A stretch of DNA of 22,833 nucleotides. Source: Zoopage sp. CT-All (lineage: Eukaryota; Zoopagomycota; Zoopagomycetes; Zoopagales; Zoopagaceae). The stretch lies in assembly GCA_004114245.1 (NCBI GenBank), contig QZWS01000135.1:1-22833 (forward strand), read 5' to 3'. Numbering within the stretch: position 1 is the first letter of the stretch; every line of letters starts with the position of its first letter. A program made the translations under genes and the position numbers. Shown here piece after piece: positions 1 to 7,555 of this stretch. The notes beneath the pieces were generated by a model that saw nothing but the letters and a program-made list of their open reading frames with translations, had not been told where the DNA came from and searched no databases.

Positions 1-63
1 ACGCGCTTGCTCGCCCCCATGACGCTTGAGGGGTTAACGGCCTTGTCGGTTGAGAAAAAATAG
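1..63 (+). CDS. 3' end of an unidentified gene (partial)
   Basis: Frame 1 is open from the first base to a TAG stop at 61-63. It gives twenty residues ending in LTALSVEKK. The other two forward frames stop within the first 30 bases. Third codon positions are mostly G or C, as in the clear genes of this window. The start lies outside the window and the fragment is too short to assign a family. The 220 bases that follow, up to the next gene, are AT-rich and hold only weak TATAAA-like -10 candidates around 155-167, with no convincing -35. Confidence 0.4.
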   Translation, partial: TRLLAPMTLEGLTALSVEKK

Positions 64-283
64 CGCGTTGGATGACCCCTAAAGAATCCCCACTTCAAGA
101 ATTAAATATACGTTTTTTATCGGCAAGCGATGATTCTTAAGATCATTTTTTCCATATAAGATATAAAATCTATCGAAATGAAGGTTCACAATTCATTTAG
201 TTCAATCCCTTCGTGTACGCCCGTGGGCGCTAAAGCAGTGTCGAGCCGATTGCTATTTGATAGTTTTAGGGGACATATCAGCT

Positions 284-883
284 ATGAATACACGCCGTAT
301 AATAACTATGATCGTGATCGGTCTGGTTGGTCTTTTTGTCGCCAGTTGCACTCCCAATACGACTCCCACAACCCCAACCCCTGGTTATAAGCAGGTGACA
401 GAAGCCACTCTCAAGAAAGGCGATGCCATCCCTGTCCCAACGGGCGAGGTCATCCTGACTGTTACAGGCAAGGTGGGCACTCATAATGTGGGCGAGGAGA
501 TTCAGATGGATGTGGCCAGCATTGAGGCGCTTGGCCTTGTCGATTACACTCTGATTGACCCCTTTGATATGACCGAGGACACGGACAAGAAGCCTGTGAC
601 CTTTCAGGGACCGCTCATGTCAAACCTGCTGGATCTGTGGCAGGTTCCAGACACGGCCACAACACTGCATACTGTGGCCTTGAATGATTATTCTTCGGAT
701 GTGCCGATCAAAGATCTTCGCACGTATCCTGTGATCTTCGCGTTGAAGAGTGGTGGAGTGTATATGCCAACGTCAGAGCGCGGCCCCGCTATGCTGGTGT
801 ATCCCTACAATGATTTCACCTTCGATCATGATATCTATAACAATTATTGGGTCTGGCAGATTAAAAGCATTGATGTGCGCTAG
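284..883 (+). CDS. Lipoprotein with molybdopterin/pterin-binding (SUOX-like) fold, PruR-like
   Basis: Predicted extracytoplasmic ligand-binding lipoprotein of 199 residues. The start at 284 is chosen because AGGGGA lies about 10 nt upstream and it gives a short basic N-terminus, a hydrophobic stretch and a lipobox VASC with Cys22. An upstream in-frame ATG at 257 would spoil the signal peptide. The mature part matches the oxidoreductase molybdopterin-binding domain pattern: a buried strand region, LLDLWQVP, a YPVIFAL strand, RGPAMLVYPY near the C-terminus and a closing WVWQIKSI. The only cysteine is the lipid anchor, so the Cys that ligates Mo in true sulfite oxidases is absent; a binding or sensor role is likelier than catalysis. 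From family knowledge, Agrobacterium PruR has this fold and binds pterins for a partner signalling protein. Here it sits 14 nt before a histidine kinase gene. The fold assignment is fairly secure; the ligand is inference. Confidence 0.75.
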   Translation: MNTRRIITMIVIGLVGLFVASCTPNTTPTTPTPGYKQVTEATLKKGDAIPVPTGEVILTVTGKVGTHNVGEEIQMDVASIEALGLVDYTLIDPFDMTEDTDKKPVTFQGPLMSNLLDLWQVPDTATTLHTVALNDYSSDVPIKDLRTYPVIFALKSGGVYMPTSERGPAMLVYPYNDFTFDHDIYNNYWVWQIKSIDVR

Positions 884-897
884 GACGTAAAACCGCT

Positions 898-2328
898 ATG
901 AAGTCTTCTTCTCCTGCTTCGGTGTCGCATGATCGTTGGAGAGTGCTGGCCCCAATTGTGATTCCAACGGCTGTGATTGTGGCCTTGATGATTGGTGTGA
1001 CAGCAACGCTGGCACTCCTCATTCATTCCATCAATCTTCAGATCGAATCCGGCACCAAAGTGCTGAGCTACAACCTGTCCGATCAAAGCCGTGTGTTTGT
1101 GCAGCTTCAGCGCGAGTCGCTGAAAATGATTATCGTGCTCATCGACGGTGAGACCGCTCAGGATTACGATGCGATCAAGCTTCAATACGACCTGCTGACG
1201 AGCCGTATCAATTACACCAAGCTCTCCAGTCTGGAAGATCGGAGCATTACGCCTGTCAGCGTGTACGAAAATGCGCAGCAGATTATCAGTCAGTGGAATG
1301 TGTTAGCGCCCAATCTTGATCTGCTTCTCAAGGATCTGGGCAATGAAACGCTGCGGCAAACGGTTGTTGATGAGCTGCACGAATTTGAGGTGCTGGCAAA
1401 CACCACCGAGATCGACTACAGCCAAGGTCGTAATACAACGCTCCAAGCCTTTGCCGATGTCAGCCGCCAGATTCCGCAGACCTTCACCATCTTCACAGTC
1501 ATCTTGGTCACTGTCATGGCCACGGTTTTGATCGGGCTGTACGTTTATATCCGTCAGGTGCAGAGAGCTGAATCGGCACGCCTGTCAAACCAGTTCAAAG
1601 ATCATTTCTTGGCCGTTGTCAGCCATGAACTGCGCACGCCTCTAAATGCCATGATTGGCTTCCTGGGGATCATCAAAATGGGCGGTGGCCTGCCCGAAAA
1701 AACCGCTTATATGGTGGATCGTGTGCGTGACAATGCTGAACGACTGCTGGTGTTGATCAACGACATTCTTGATCTGAGCAAGCTGGAGGCCCAGCGCTTT
1801 GAGATTCACAATGAAGCTGTGGAGATCAAGGATCTGGCGACACGCTGGAAGGCCCAGACCGATGTGCTGGCCTCGCAAAAAGATCTGCGTTTCAGCATCA
1901 ACGTCGATCCGCAGCTTCCCAGCATCCTCTATACCGACTCGGACGCGCTGACGAAAATCGTCGTCAATCTGATGTCGAACGCCTTCAAGTTCACCAAAAA
2001 AGGTGAGGTCAATGTGGCGATGGTGCTGCGCGACCCAACCACCTGGGAGATCAGTGTGTCTGATACAGGTATCGGCATCCCTGAGGACAAACAAAAACTC
2101 GTCTTTGAGAGCTTCCAGCAGGTCGACAGCTCCACACGTCGTTCGTATGGCGGCACAGGCCTCGGCCTGTCCATCGTCAAGAGCCTCGCCACATTAATGA
2201 AAGGCTCCATCACGGTGAAGAGCCAGCCCAATGTGGGCAGCACATTTACCGTATCCCTCCCCTTGCTTAACACGCCAGAGGGCGAGGCCGCTGCTTCTTC
2301 CACACCCGCACTCAGTAAAGGTTCATAG
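898..2328 (+). CDS. Membrane-bound sensor histidine kinase
   Basis: Two-component sensor kinase of 476 residues. TM1 is at about residues 18-42 and TM2 at about 198-218. They enclose some 155 mostly helical, extracytoplasmic residues with no PAS or Cache signature that I recognise. The cytoplasmic part begins straight after TM2, with no clear HAMP. The HisKA H-box is SHELRTP with the phosphorylatable His243. The HATPase_c domain shows the N-box (N361), the G1 box SDTGIGIP (D389) and the G2 box GGTGLGL (418-424), so it should be catalytically intact. It lies between the SUOX-fold lipoprotein (14-nt gap) and a receiver gene (2-nt gap), which indicates one transcript. The simplest reading is that the lipoprotein presents a ligand to the external loop and the kinase phosphorylates the downstream receiver. 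Confidence 0.95.
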   Translation: MKSSSPASVSHDRWRVLAPIVIPTAVIVALMIGVTATLALLIHSINLQIESGTKVLSYNLSDQSRVFVQLQRESLKMIIVLIDGETAQDYDAIKLQYDLLTSRINYTKLSSLEDRSITPVSVYENAQQIISQWNVLAPNLDLLLKDLGNETLRQTVVDELHEFEVLANTTEIDYSQGRNTTLQAFADVSRQIPQTFTIFTVILVTVMATVLIGLYVYIRQVQRAESARLSNQFKDHFLAVVSHELRTPLNAMIGFLGIIKMGGGLPEKTAYMVDRVRDNAERLLVLINDILDLSKLEAQRFEIHNEAVEIKDLATRWKAQTDVLASQKDLRFSINVDPQLPSILYTDSDALTKIVVNLMSNAFKFTKKGEVNVAMVLRDPTTWEISVSDTGIGIPEDKQKLVFESFQQVDSSTRRSYGGTGLGLSIVKSLATLMKGSITVKSQPNVGSTFTVSLPLLNTPEGEAAASSTPALSKGS

Positions 2329-2330
2329 AC

Positions 2331-2759
2331 ATGGTCATTCCACAAAATGCGTTTCAAAACTGGACTGTCGTGGTCGTTGAAGACGATCCCGACAGCCTGA
2401 CGGTTGTCTCAATGCTGCTTGAGATGTACGGGGCCTCCGTGATTACCGCGCGCAACGGTCAGGAGGGCCTGGAGGTCATTCGGCGGCATCGTCCCCGCTT
2501 CGTCGTCAGCGATCTGTCCATGCCGGAGATGAGCGGCTGGGAACTGATCGAAGCCTTGAAGCAGGATGAGCGGCCTGTGGCTGAGATTCCTGTGATTGCG
2601 CTCACCGCCCACGCCATGGATTATGATCGTCGGCGGGCCATTCAAGCGGGATTCCAGAATTTCATTACCAAACCGCTTCAGCCGGAAAAGTTCATTCAGC
2701 AGGTGGTTGGCTTTCTCGCCGTTGATATGCCCGAGCTCAAGGCCCACATCGAGGCCTAG
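2331..2759 (+). CDS. Single-domain response regulator (receiver only)
   Basis: CheY-like receiver of 142 residues with no output domain. The acidic pair D18-D19, phosphoacceptor D61 (in VVSDLSMPEMSG), T92 (in IALTAH) and K114 (in FITKPL) are all present, so phosphorylation chemistry looks complete. It begins 2 nt after the kinase stop and is therefore translationally coupled to it; AAAGG near 2316 may serve as its ribosome site. Without a DNA-binding or enzymatic domain it must act by protein contact, for example on a target encoded elsewhere or in a phosphorelay. A hairpin 24 nt downstream probably closes the operon. Confidence 0.95.
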   Translation: MVIPQNAFQNWTVVVVEDDPDSLTVVSMLLEMYGASVITARNGQEGLEVIRRHRPRFVVSDLSMPEMSGWELIEALKQDERPVAEIPVIALTAHAMDYDRRRAIQAGFQNFITKPLQPEKFIQQVVGFLAVDMPELKAHIEA

Positions 2760-2783
2760 ACCCAATCATCTGTATTGAGATCT

Positions 2784-2812
2784 GTGTGGGCACGCCATTG
2801 CCGTGCCCACGC
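2784..2812 (+). terminator. Hairpin after the lipoprotein-kinase-receiver operon
   Basis: GTGGGCACG (2786-2794) pairs perfectly with CGTGCCCAC (2802-2810) around a 7-nt loop, and the stem can extend by two more pairs including one G-T. It lies 24 nt after the receiver stop. There is no U-tract, so it may be a weak terminator, an RNA-stabilising stem or a copy of a repeated palindrome. Confidence 0.5.
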
Positions 2813-2847
2813 ATGAGATCCCCAATCAACAGCTCCAAAACCCACTC

Positions 2848-2875
2848 TTGCCCCACACCCTCTCTAGAGTACAAT
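2848..2875 (+). promoter_or_regulatory. Putative promoter of the AraC-type gene
   Basis: TTGCCC (2848-2853) and TACAAT (2870-2875) are separated by 16 bp, the same spacing as two stronger promoters in this window. The predicted start falls inside the inverted repeat at 2876-2912. Confidence 0.4.
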
Positions 2876-2912
2876 CCATTTCGTTAGCGCTCATATGTTC
2901 TAATCGAAATGG
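2876..2912. promoter_or_regulatory. Inverted repeat overlapping the leader of the AraC-type gene
   Basis: CCATTTCG (2876-2883) and CGAAATGG (2905-2912) form a perfect 8-bp inverted repeat. It extends by TTAG/CTAA with a one-base bulge, leaving a loop of about 12 nt. It sits between the putative -10 and the start codon, so it could be an autoregulatory operator or an mRNA stem near the ribosome site. Confidence 0.45.
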
Positions 2913-2921
2913 AACGTGCTC

Positions 2922-3734
2922 ATGAGATCACACATCGTGCCTGCCCCCATACCCTTGAGAGAGCATGTGGAATGCATTCGTATTGCAGAGCACAGCAGCA
3001 GTGAGGATCTGGACATCAATGTCTGTTTGAACGGCCTGCCAGGGCTTGTGTTTCAGCATCACAACGGCAGCTCTCCCATCGAAAAGATCACCACGCAATC
3101 GGGCCGCACCACGGGTGCACCGCTCCTTTACGTCTATGGCCAGATGACCGAACCAAGCGTCATGCAGCACAACGGGCCGTTTACCACCATTCAGCTTGTC
3201 CTCAAGCCGCATGCCCTCCACACACTGCTTGGGATCAATGCGGCTGTGATGACTGACGCGCTGGTGGCTCTGAGTGAATTTTCAGGCGATGATCTTACAG
3301 GACCGCTGCTGGAGGCTTCTTGTGAGCAGGATCGTATCGCGCGACTCACAGATTTCCTGCTGAAAAAATATCAGTCAGTGCTCCCGCAAGATCAACTCGT
3401 TGAGGAAAGTTTGCGCCTTATCCACAGCTCCCCTGGCACAATGACGGTCAAATATTTGCTTGATGCCTTGAGCATCTCCGAGCGCCAATTTGAGAAGCGC
3501 TTCATTCAGGTCGTGGGAGTCTCGCCCCTCTTCTATATTCGGGTCAAGCGCTTTAACGCTGCCATGCGCCTGATGAATTCTGGACGCTTTGACACGCTCA
3601 CAGATGTCGCCCACGCCCTCAACTTCTACGATCAATCGCATTTTATTCGCGACATCAAAGCCTTCTCAGGCATCACACCCAAAACATTGGCCCGAAAAGT
3701 TAATGATCTCCACCCCATTTATTCCTATCTGTGA
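2922..3734 (+). CDS. AraC-family transcriptional regulator (DUF6597-type N-terminus)
   Basis: Regulator of about 270 residues. The N-terminal part (PIPLREHVECIRIAEH, then a cupin-like stretch ending in IQLVLKPHALHTLLGI) resembles the DUF6597 sensor domain common in uncharacterised AraC regulators. The C-terminal 100 residues contain two helix-turn-helix units: TVKYLLDALSISERQFEKRF and the second helix pair ending in FYDQSHFIRDIKAFSGITP, a typical AraC signature. ATG at 2922 is preferred, with GGA about 8 nt upstream; an in-frame GTG at 2916 is the alternative. The gene next door (3809) is a dihydrofolate-reductase-family enzyme, a common neighbour of such regulators, but it appears to have its own promoter. 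The inducer is unknown. Confidence 0.9.
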   Translation: MRSHIVPAPIPLREHVECIRIAEHSSSEDLDINVCLNGLPGLVFQHHNGSSPIEKITTQSGRTTGAPLLYVYGQMTEPSVMQHNGPFTTIQLVLKPHALHTLLGINAAVMTDALVALSEFSGDDLTGPLLEASCEQDRIARLTDFLLKKYQSVLPQDQLVEESLRLIHSSPGTMTVKYLLDALSISERQFEKRFIQVVGVSPLFYIRVKRFNAAMRLMNSGRFDTLTDVAHALNFYDQSHFIRDIKAFSGITPKTLARKVNDLHPIYSYL

Positions 3735-3774
3735 GACGACGGGTTTATACAATTCAGGCATGGGAGCGCCGCTT

Positions 3775-3796
3775 TATACTGGTCTGAGATACAGAC
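3775..3796 (+). promoter_or_regulatory. Putative -10 and small inverted repeat before the DHFR-family gene
   Basis: TATACT (3775-3780) has only a weak TTCAGG 16 bp upstream. Immediately after it GTCTG and CAGAC (3782-3786 and 3792-3796) form a 5-bp inverted repeat that would overlap the transcription start. The -10 ends 28 nt before the start codon, as for several genes here. Confidence 0.35.
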
Positions 3797-3808
3797 AAGG
3801 AGAGCACA

Positions 3809-4378
3809 ATGCGCAAAATCTACATGCTGAACCGAATTTCACTGGATGGCTTTTTTGCAAGCGCCGATGACACCTATGACTGGTTCATCCGCGATCCTGC
3901 CGTGGATGCCGCTGCCCATGCCGTTATTGATGCCGATATTCTGCTGCTGGGGCGCATCAGCTACAAACATCTTGAGGACTTCTGGCCACATGCCGCTGAT
4001 GATCCTCACGCTCCTGAAGGTCTCAAAACAATGGCCGCTGAGGTGAATGGCATGACAAAGTGGATGTTTTCCACCACGCGCAAAAATGTCACCTGGGAAA
4101 ACTCTGTTTTGAAGCGCGGTGATCTCATCAATGAGATGAAGACCTTCAAGCAGGGTGATGGCCCTGGGGCGCTCATCCTGGGCAGCGGTACCCTGGTGCA
4201 GCAGTTAAGCAATGAAGGCCTCATTGATGAGTACGTGCTCATCATGACACCTGTTATCCTGGGATCTGGGAAGGCACTGTTTAAAGACGTTGATTGCCTG
4301 TCTCTTACGCTGGTTTCCACGCAGCAGTTTGACTCAGGCAATGCGGTGCTGCACTATACGCGCGACGACTCCAAATAG
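3809..4378 (+). CDS. Dihydrofolate-reductase-family (RibD C-terminal-like) reductase
   Basis: Protein of 189 residues with the RibD_C/DHFR-like fold, which binds NADPH and reduces pterin- or pyrimidine-like substrates. Supporting features are the N-terminal RKIYMLNRISLDGFFA strand-loop, the LLLGRISYK segment, LILGSGTLVQQL (nucleotide-binding glycine loop) and the closing YVLIMTPVILGSGKALF. AAGGAGAG at 3797-3804 gives an excellent ribosome site 4-8 nt before the ATG. Family members of this size are usually stand-alone and of unknown substrate, often annotated YwjB/YyaP-like. It follows an AraC regulator on the same strand. Its closeness to a candidate pterin-sensing operon is suggestive but unproven. 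Confidence 0.9.
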   Translation: MRKIYMLNRISLDGFFASADDTYDWFIRDPAVDAAAHAVIDADILLLGRISYKHLEDFWPHAADDPHAPEGLKTMAAEVNGMTKWMFSTTRKNVTWENSVLKRGDLINEMKTFKQGDGPGALILGSGTLVQQLSNEGLIDEYVLIMTPVILGSGKALFKDVDCLSLTLVSTQQFDSGNAVLHYTRDDSK

Positions 4379-4404
4379 CCTTTAAGGTCATCTCCCCTGC
4401 GATG

Positions 4405-4441
4405 AACGTTTGAGACTCGTCGAGAGCGTCTCTCAAACGTT
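4405..4441 (+). terminator. Stem-loop downstream of the DHFR-family gene
   Basis: AACGTTTGAGA (4405-4415) and TCTCAAACGTT (4431-4441) form a perfect 11-bp inverted repeat with a 15-nt loop, 27 nt after the stop. No U-tract follows, and the 4-bp core AACGTT is itself palindromic. A factor-binding operator for the next gene is a real alternative. Confidence 0.45.
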
Positions 4442-4510
4442 TGTCCATCCTTCTCCCGGGGACATCGGTGTTATGCTTGTCTCTATTGAGAATTTCACCC
4501 AATCTCGTAA

Positions 4511-5344
4511 ATGAGCACATTGATGTCCGCAAGTCAAACACCCTTCCGCTTGCACCGTACTTACAGCTACTTCAAACCAGGCCGATCCAAAGTGCAGTTT
4601 GAGACGCTGCCGCATGTGAGCATTGTCAAAAATACTGGCGATGGTCTTTTCTTTTTCATCGTGGCCCTGTTCTTCCTGCTATTTGCCGCCCTTATAATCG
4701 CCGCAGTTATCTACCACCTCGCAGAGGACCTGGCCTATGTGAATAACGGGCAAAATATCACGGCTTACATGGTCAACTGCGAGGTTGAGAAGAGCAAATA
4801 CGGCAGTCTCAGAGTCATTGTGGCATATCGTTATGAGGTCGGCGCAAAGTCATACACAGACGAGGGGCGCGTTGACGGCGAAACATGTACGGCTTACCCT
4901 GCTGAAACGCCTCTCACCGTGCGCTATCTCTCGTTTGATCCCGCACAATCACGCATTGGCGCAGATGCAGGCGGTGCCTCGATGGTAGAGGCGATCTTTG
5001 TATCGATTGTGATGACGCTTCCCAGTCTGGCATTTGGTGCTATTGGCGTTTTCTTCCTGTACGATGTTCTGGCTTATCTCCGTGCCAAACGCATGCATCC
5101 ACGTCTCTCTGCCAGCACCACGCTGCTGACAGGCACCATTGTCTCGATCAAAGGTGCTCGGCAGGGCAAACATGAGCTTCACTACTATGTTGATGTGCAT
5201 TATGAATTTGAATCGCCAGCGGCAAAAATCCTGAAGGGGAAAGCATCTGCTGAGCGCCAAGATCTCATGCTGAAACCCCTGCCTGCTGTTGGCACGCCCG
5301 TGTCGATTCTATATGCGGATGACAGCACCTATATGATTTTGTAA
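4511..5344 (+). CDS. Two-TM membrane protein, DUF3592-like
   Basis: Protein of 277 residues. The N-terminal 45 residues are cytoplasmic, TM1 lies at about 46-69 and TM2 at about 160-188. Between them is a beta-rich segment with VIVAYRYEVGAKSYTDEG and TPLTVRYLSFDPAQSRI, the pattern of DUF3592. A second similar beta-rich unit follows TM2 (YYVDVHYEFESPAAKILKGKA, then GTPVSILYADDSTYMIL), so the domain seems to be duplicated. The molecular role of DUF3592 proteins is unknown. No good ribosome site precedes 4511; an ATG at 4523 is an alternative start. It is probably monocistronic and ends in a shared hairpin with the convergent CapA-like gene. Confidence 0.75.
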   Translation: MSTLMSASQTPFRLHRTYSYFKPGRSKVQFETLPHVSIVKNTGDGLFFFIVALFFLLFAALIIAAVIYHLAEDLAYVNNGQNITAYMVNCEVEKSKYGSLRVIVAYRYEVGAKSYTDEGRVDGETCTAYPAETPLTVRYLSFDPAQSRIGADAGGASMVEAIFVSIVMTLPSLAFGAIGVFFLYDVLAYLRAKRMHPRLSASTTLLTGTIVSIKGARQGKHELHYYVDVHYEFESPAAKILKGKASAERQDLMLKPLPAVGTPVSILYADDSTYMIL

Positions 5345-5348
5345 GGGA

Positions 5349-5382
5349 GTGGGCGCGACGAGAATTTCACTCATCGCGCCAC
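5349..5382. terminator. Bidirectional hairpin between convergent genes
   Basis: The left arm (5349-5362) and right arm (5370-5382), built on CGCGA/TCGCG, pair with one bulge and one mismatch around a 7-nt AT-rich loop. It sits in the 49-bp gap between stops at 5344 (plus) and 5394 (minus), so it can serve both. Confidence 0.6.
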
Positions 5383-5393
5383 AATTGTGAGGA

Positions 5394-6455
5394 TTAGGGT
5401 TCGAGGATTGAACTGACACTGGCCATGCGGCGCAGAATCTTCTCAGCCTCGGTCTGGTCCGCAAAGCGCGGCGTGGCGCTGTTTTCGATGATGACAGGCA
5501 GGAAGTTAATCGCCAGCGTGCCATCATGCTTCAGGTTGATGAGCGCAATCGCCCCTTCATTCACCCAGCCACCCTCTTTTTGATCAAAGATGAAATTGCC
5601 CAGCGAGTAGATGATCGGCTTGCCATCATACACCTCGACGCCTTCGACCCAATGCGGATGCATGCCCACCACCACATCGGCTCCGGCGTCAATGGCCACC
5701 TGCCCCAGATTGCGCTGACGCCTGTTTTGCATCAGCTTGTACTCAACGCCCCAATGAAACTGCACGATCAGATAATCAACTTCGTCGCGCAGGCTCCGGA
5801 CCTGGGCTTCGATGGTCTCAGGATCGGCAAAGGTGACAAACGTTGTTGGTCCAATATCGTTAAAGCCCAAAAAGCCAATCGTCTTGCCATGAATCTCGAT
5901 GATGACAGGTTTGGCACGGCCTGTGATCTCAATGCCAGCATCCGTCAGGATCTGCTCGGTTTCAAGCACGCCCTCTTCGCCGTGATTCTCGGCATGATTG
6001 TTGGCCATATTCGCAATATCAACCCCTGCTGAAAGCAGCGCTGCAACCCCGCGCGGATCACCGCAAAAGCGCATGCTGCGCCAGCGCAGCGGGCATTCCG
6101 TGAGCAAGGGTGTTTCCAGATTGACCCAGGTAATATCGCCGCGAGAAAGAAAGTCTTTGACGTTGGCAAATGGAAAGGTGAAATCCTCGCCCTGAACCAT
6201 CCGCACATTGACCGTACGCGCCAGCAGCACATCGCCCGTTGCCAGGATGACAATATCTTCGGGATTGCGATCATCCAGTACTGTTTCTGGGTCTTGATAG
6301 GTAAACATCCCGTCCCAGAACGCGGGCGCAGCAGCATTGGCATCTGCTTCTGCATCCTGCGCACGATTGACATGACTCTGAGACAACATCACAACCAGCG
6401 CAAGCAGAGGCAGCGCGCGCAGCAGACCCGCAGCAAATCGACGTTCAAACCGCAT
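5394..6455 (-). CDS. CapA-family metallophosphatase-like exported protein
   Basis: About 353 residues. ATG 6455 is preferred: GGAG lies 10 nt upstream and a clean signal peptide follows (MRFERRFAAGLL, then a hydrophobic run, cleavage near NRAQDA). A start at 6506 would run into the upstream gene and lengthen the signal. The body is the PGA_cap (CapA/PgsA) domain, a calcineurin-like metallophosphatase fold: ATGDVLLARTVN, VNLETPLL, MANNHAENHGEEG, VQFHWGVEY, GMHPHWVEGVEVYDGKPI and YSLGNFIFDQ carry the expected metal-ligand Asp, Asn and His residues. CapA proteins take part in poly-gamma-glutamate synthesis or other extracellular polymer processes, but no capB/capC partners are visible here, so the substrate is open. 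It follows the acetamidase-family gene by 17 nt and is probably cotranscribed with it. Confidence 0.9.
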   Translation of the reverse strand: MRFERRFAAGLLRALPLLALVVMLSQSHVNRAQDAEADANAAAPAFWDGMFTYQDPETVLDDRNPEDIVILATGDVLLARTVNVRMVQGEDFTFPFANVKDFLSRGDITWVNLETPLLTECPLRWRSMRFCGDPRGVAALLSAGVDIANMANNHAENHGEEGVLETEQILTDAGIEITGRAKPVIIEIHGKTIGFLGFNDIGPTTFVTFADPETIEAQVRSLRDEVDYLIVQFHWGVEYKLMQNRRQRNLGQVAIDAGADVVVGMHPHWVEGVEVYDGKPIIYSLGNFIFDQKEGGWVNEGAIALINLKHDGTLAINFLPVIIENSATPRFADQTEAEKILRRMASVSSILEP

Positions 6456-6472
6456 GAAAAATACACTCCAGA

Positions 6473-7384
6473 TTAATTGGGCAGCAGGCGTTTTGGAATT
6501 TTGCACACCATCGTATACGCCGGATCAAACATATTGCCAAGCTCATACTGCACACCATAGCCGATGAGCATATTGGCTTCCAGGGCAGAATAGCCGTAGC
6601 GCTGCTGAAGCCATGCCACCATTTCGGATGTGGCATGCTGCACGCATTGGTCAAGCGGGCGGGCATTGCCGACAGTGAAGATAAACTCAGCATTTTCGCC
6701 GCGTGGCCACCCAGAGGGCACCCCTTTGAGGAGTTCAACGGTGAACTGCACTTCAAATGAGATCTCAATGCCTGTGCCGCACATCTCCCCATCGCCCTGC
6801 ACTGCATGGCCATCGCCCAGGTGAAAGAGTGCCCCTGGCTGAAAGACCGGAAAATACACTGTTGTCCCAGCCACGAAGCCATTGTAATCCATATTGCCGC
6901 CGTGCTCTGCGGATGTCGCTGTGGAGATGGCCTGTCCATCCGAGGGGGCCACACCAAAACAGCCCACCATTGGCTTGATCGGCACAGGAAATGCGCCCAA
7001 TTGTCCCACAGGTTCGCGCAATGTGGCAGTGCCCGTCTCAAGATTCACATTCCAGTAGACCGTGCCCTTCTGCTCAGGCAGGGCCTCAACCGCTGAGGGA
7101 TCGACAACGTTGGTGGCCAGACGCACCCGCCCCCACCCCGTCGGGCGGTTTGGCGTGAGCCGATCCAGATGCACCACTAGCGTATCACCCGGCTCGGCCC
7201 CTTCAATGTAAAAGGGGCCAGTCATTGGGTTGCCGCCTGGGGTGATTCGTTCATCGTTGGCATCCAGGCCGCCCGCATCAACGGTGGTGGTGATGACAGT
7301 ATCACCGGGCGCAATGTGCAAGGCCGCAGGGTGTGATCCTATCGTCCGATAATACTGATTTGGGGTAAAGGTGTGCGTAACCAA
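6473..7384 (-). CDS. Acetamidase/formamidase-family hydrolase
   Basis: About 303 residues of the FmdA/AmdA family, which hydrolyses short aliphatic amides to ammonia and the acid. Family hallmarks: IAPGDTVITTTVDAGG near the N-terminus, GPFYIEGAEPGDTLVVHL, the GGNMDYNGFVAGTTVYFPV segment and ALFHLGDGHAVQGDGEMCG with conserved Asp, His and Glu. No ATG is available before the domain starts. A TTG at 7384 has GGAG 6 nt upstream and is my choice; TTG 7396, directly after an in-frame stop, is the alternative. The gene reads divergently from the tetR-type gene and is followed by the CapA-like gene. The actual amide substrate cannot be told from sequence. Confidence 0.9.
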   Translation of the reverse strand: MVTHTFTPNQYYRTIGSHPAALHIAPGDTVITTTVDAGGLDANDERITPGGNPMTGPFYIEGAEPGDTLVVHLDRLTPNRPTGWGRVRLATNVVDPSAVEALPEQKGTVYWNVNLETGTATLREPVGQLGAFPVPIKPMVGCFGVAPSDGQAISTATSAEHGGNMDYNGFVAGTTVYFPVFQPGALFHLGDGHAVQGDGEMCGTGIEISFEVQFTVELLKGVPSGWPRGENAEFIFTVGNARPLDQCVQHATSEMVAWLQQRYGYSALEANMLIGYGVQYELGNMFDPAYTMVCKIPKRLLPN

Positions 7385-7491
7385 TGCAGGCTCCAATCAT
7401 CCAATATGAACGACAATCCAAACAAGAATAACAATCATTGTGTCAGAGACAGGCAGATTTTAAGCGCTCATGGGGTGTTTGCAAAATCCAC

Positions 7492-7519
7492 TTGACGCAT
7501 CTATAAATTGTTTTATACT
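7492..7519 (+). promoter_or_regulatory. Promoter of the TetR-type gene
   Basis: TTGACG (7492-7497) and TATACT (7514-7519) with a 16-bp spacer, close to the sigma-70 consensus. The operator at 7519-7536 starts at the last base of the -10, so bound repressor would block the start site. Confidence 0.75.
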
Positions 7520-7536
7520 GATTGAGTAGTCACTCA
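7519..7536. promoter_or_regulatory. TetR-type operator, copy 1 (autoregulatory)
   Basis: TGATTGAGTAGTCACTCA contains a perfect TGAGT/ACTCA inverted repeat around AGTC and matches copy 2 at 14 of 18 positions (shared form TGAYTGAKTASTCASTCA). Its position over the -10 and start implies autorepression. Confidence 0.7.
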
Positions 7537-7555
7537 TTTTCAGGGTTGTGGTTAG

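Noticed and set aside
257-283. Longer start (257) for the lipoprotein gene
   Set aside because: It adds nine residues before a textbook lipoprotein signal and overlaps the ribosome site of ATG 284.
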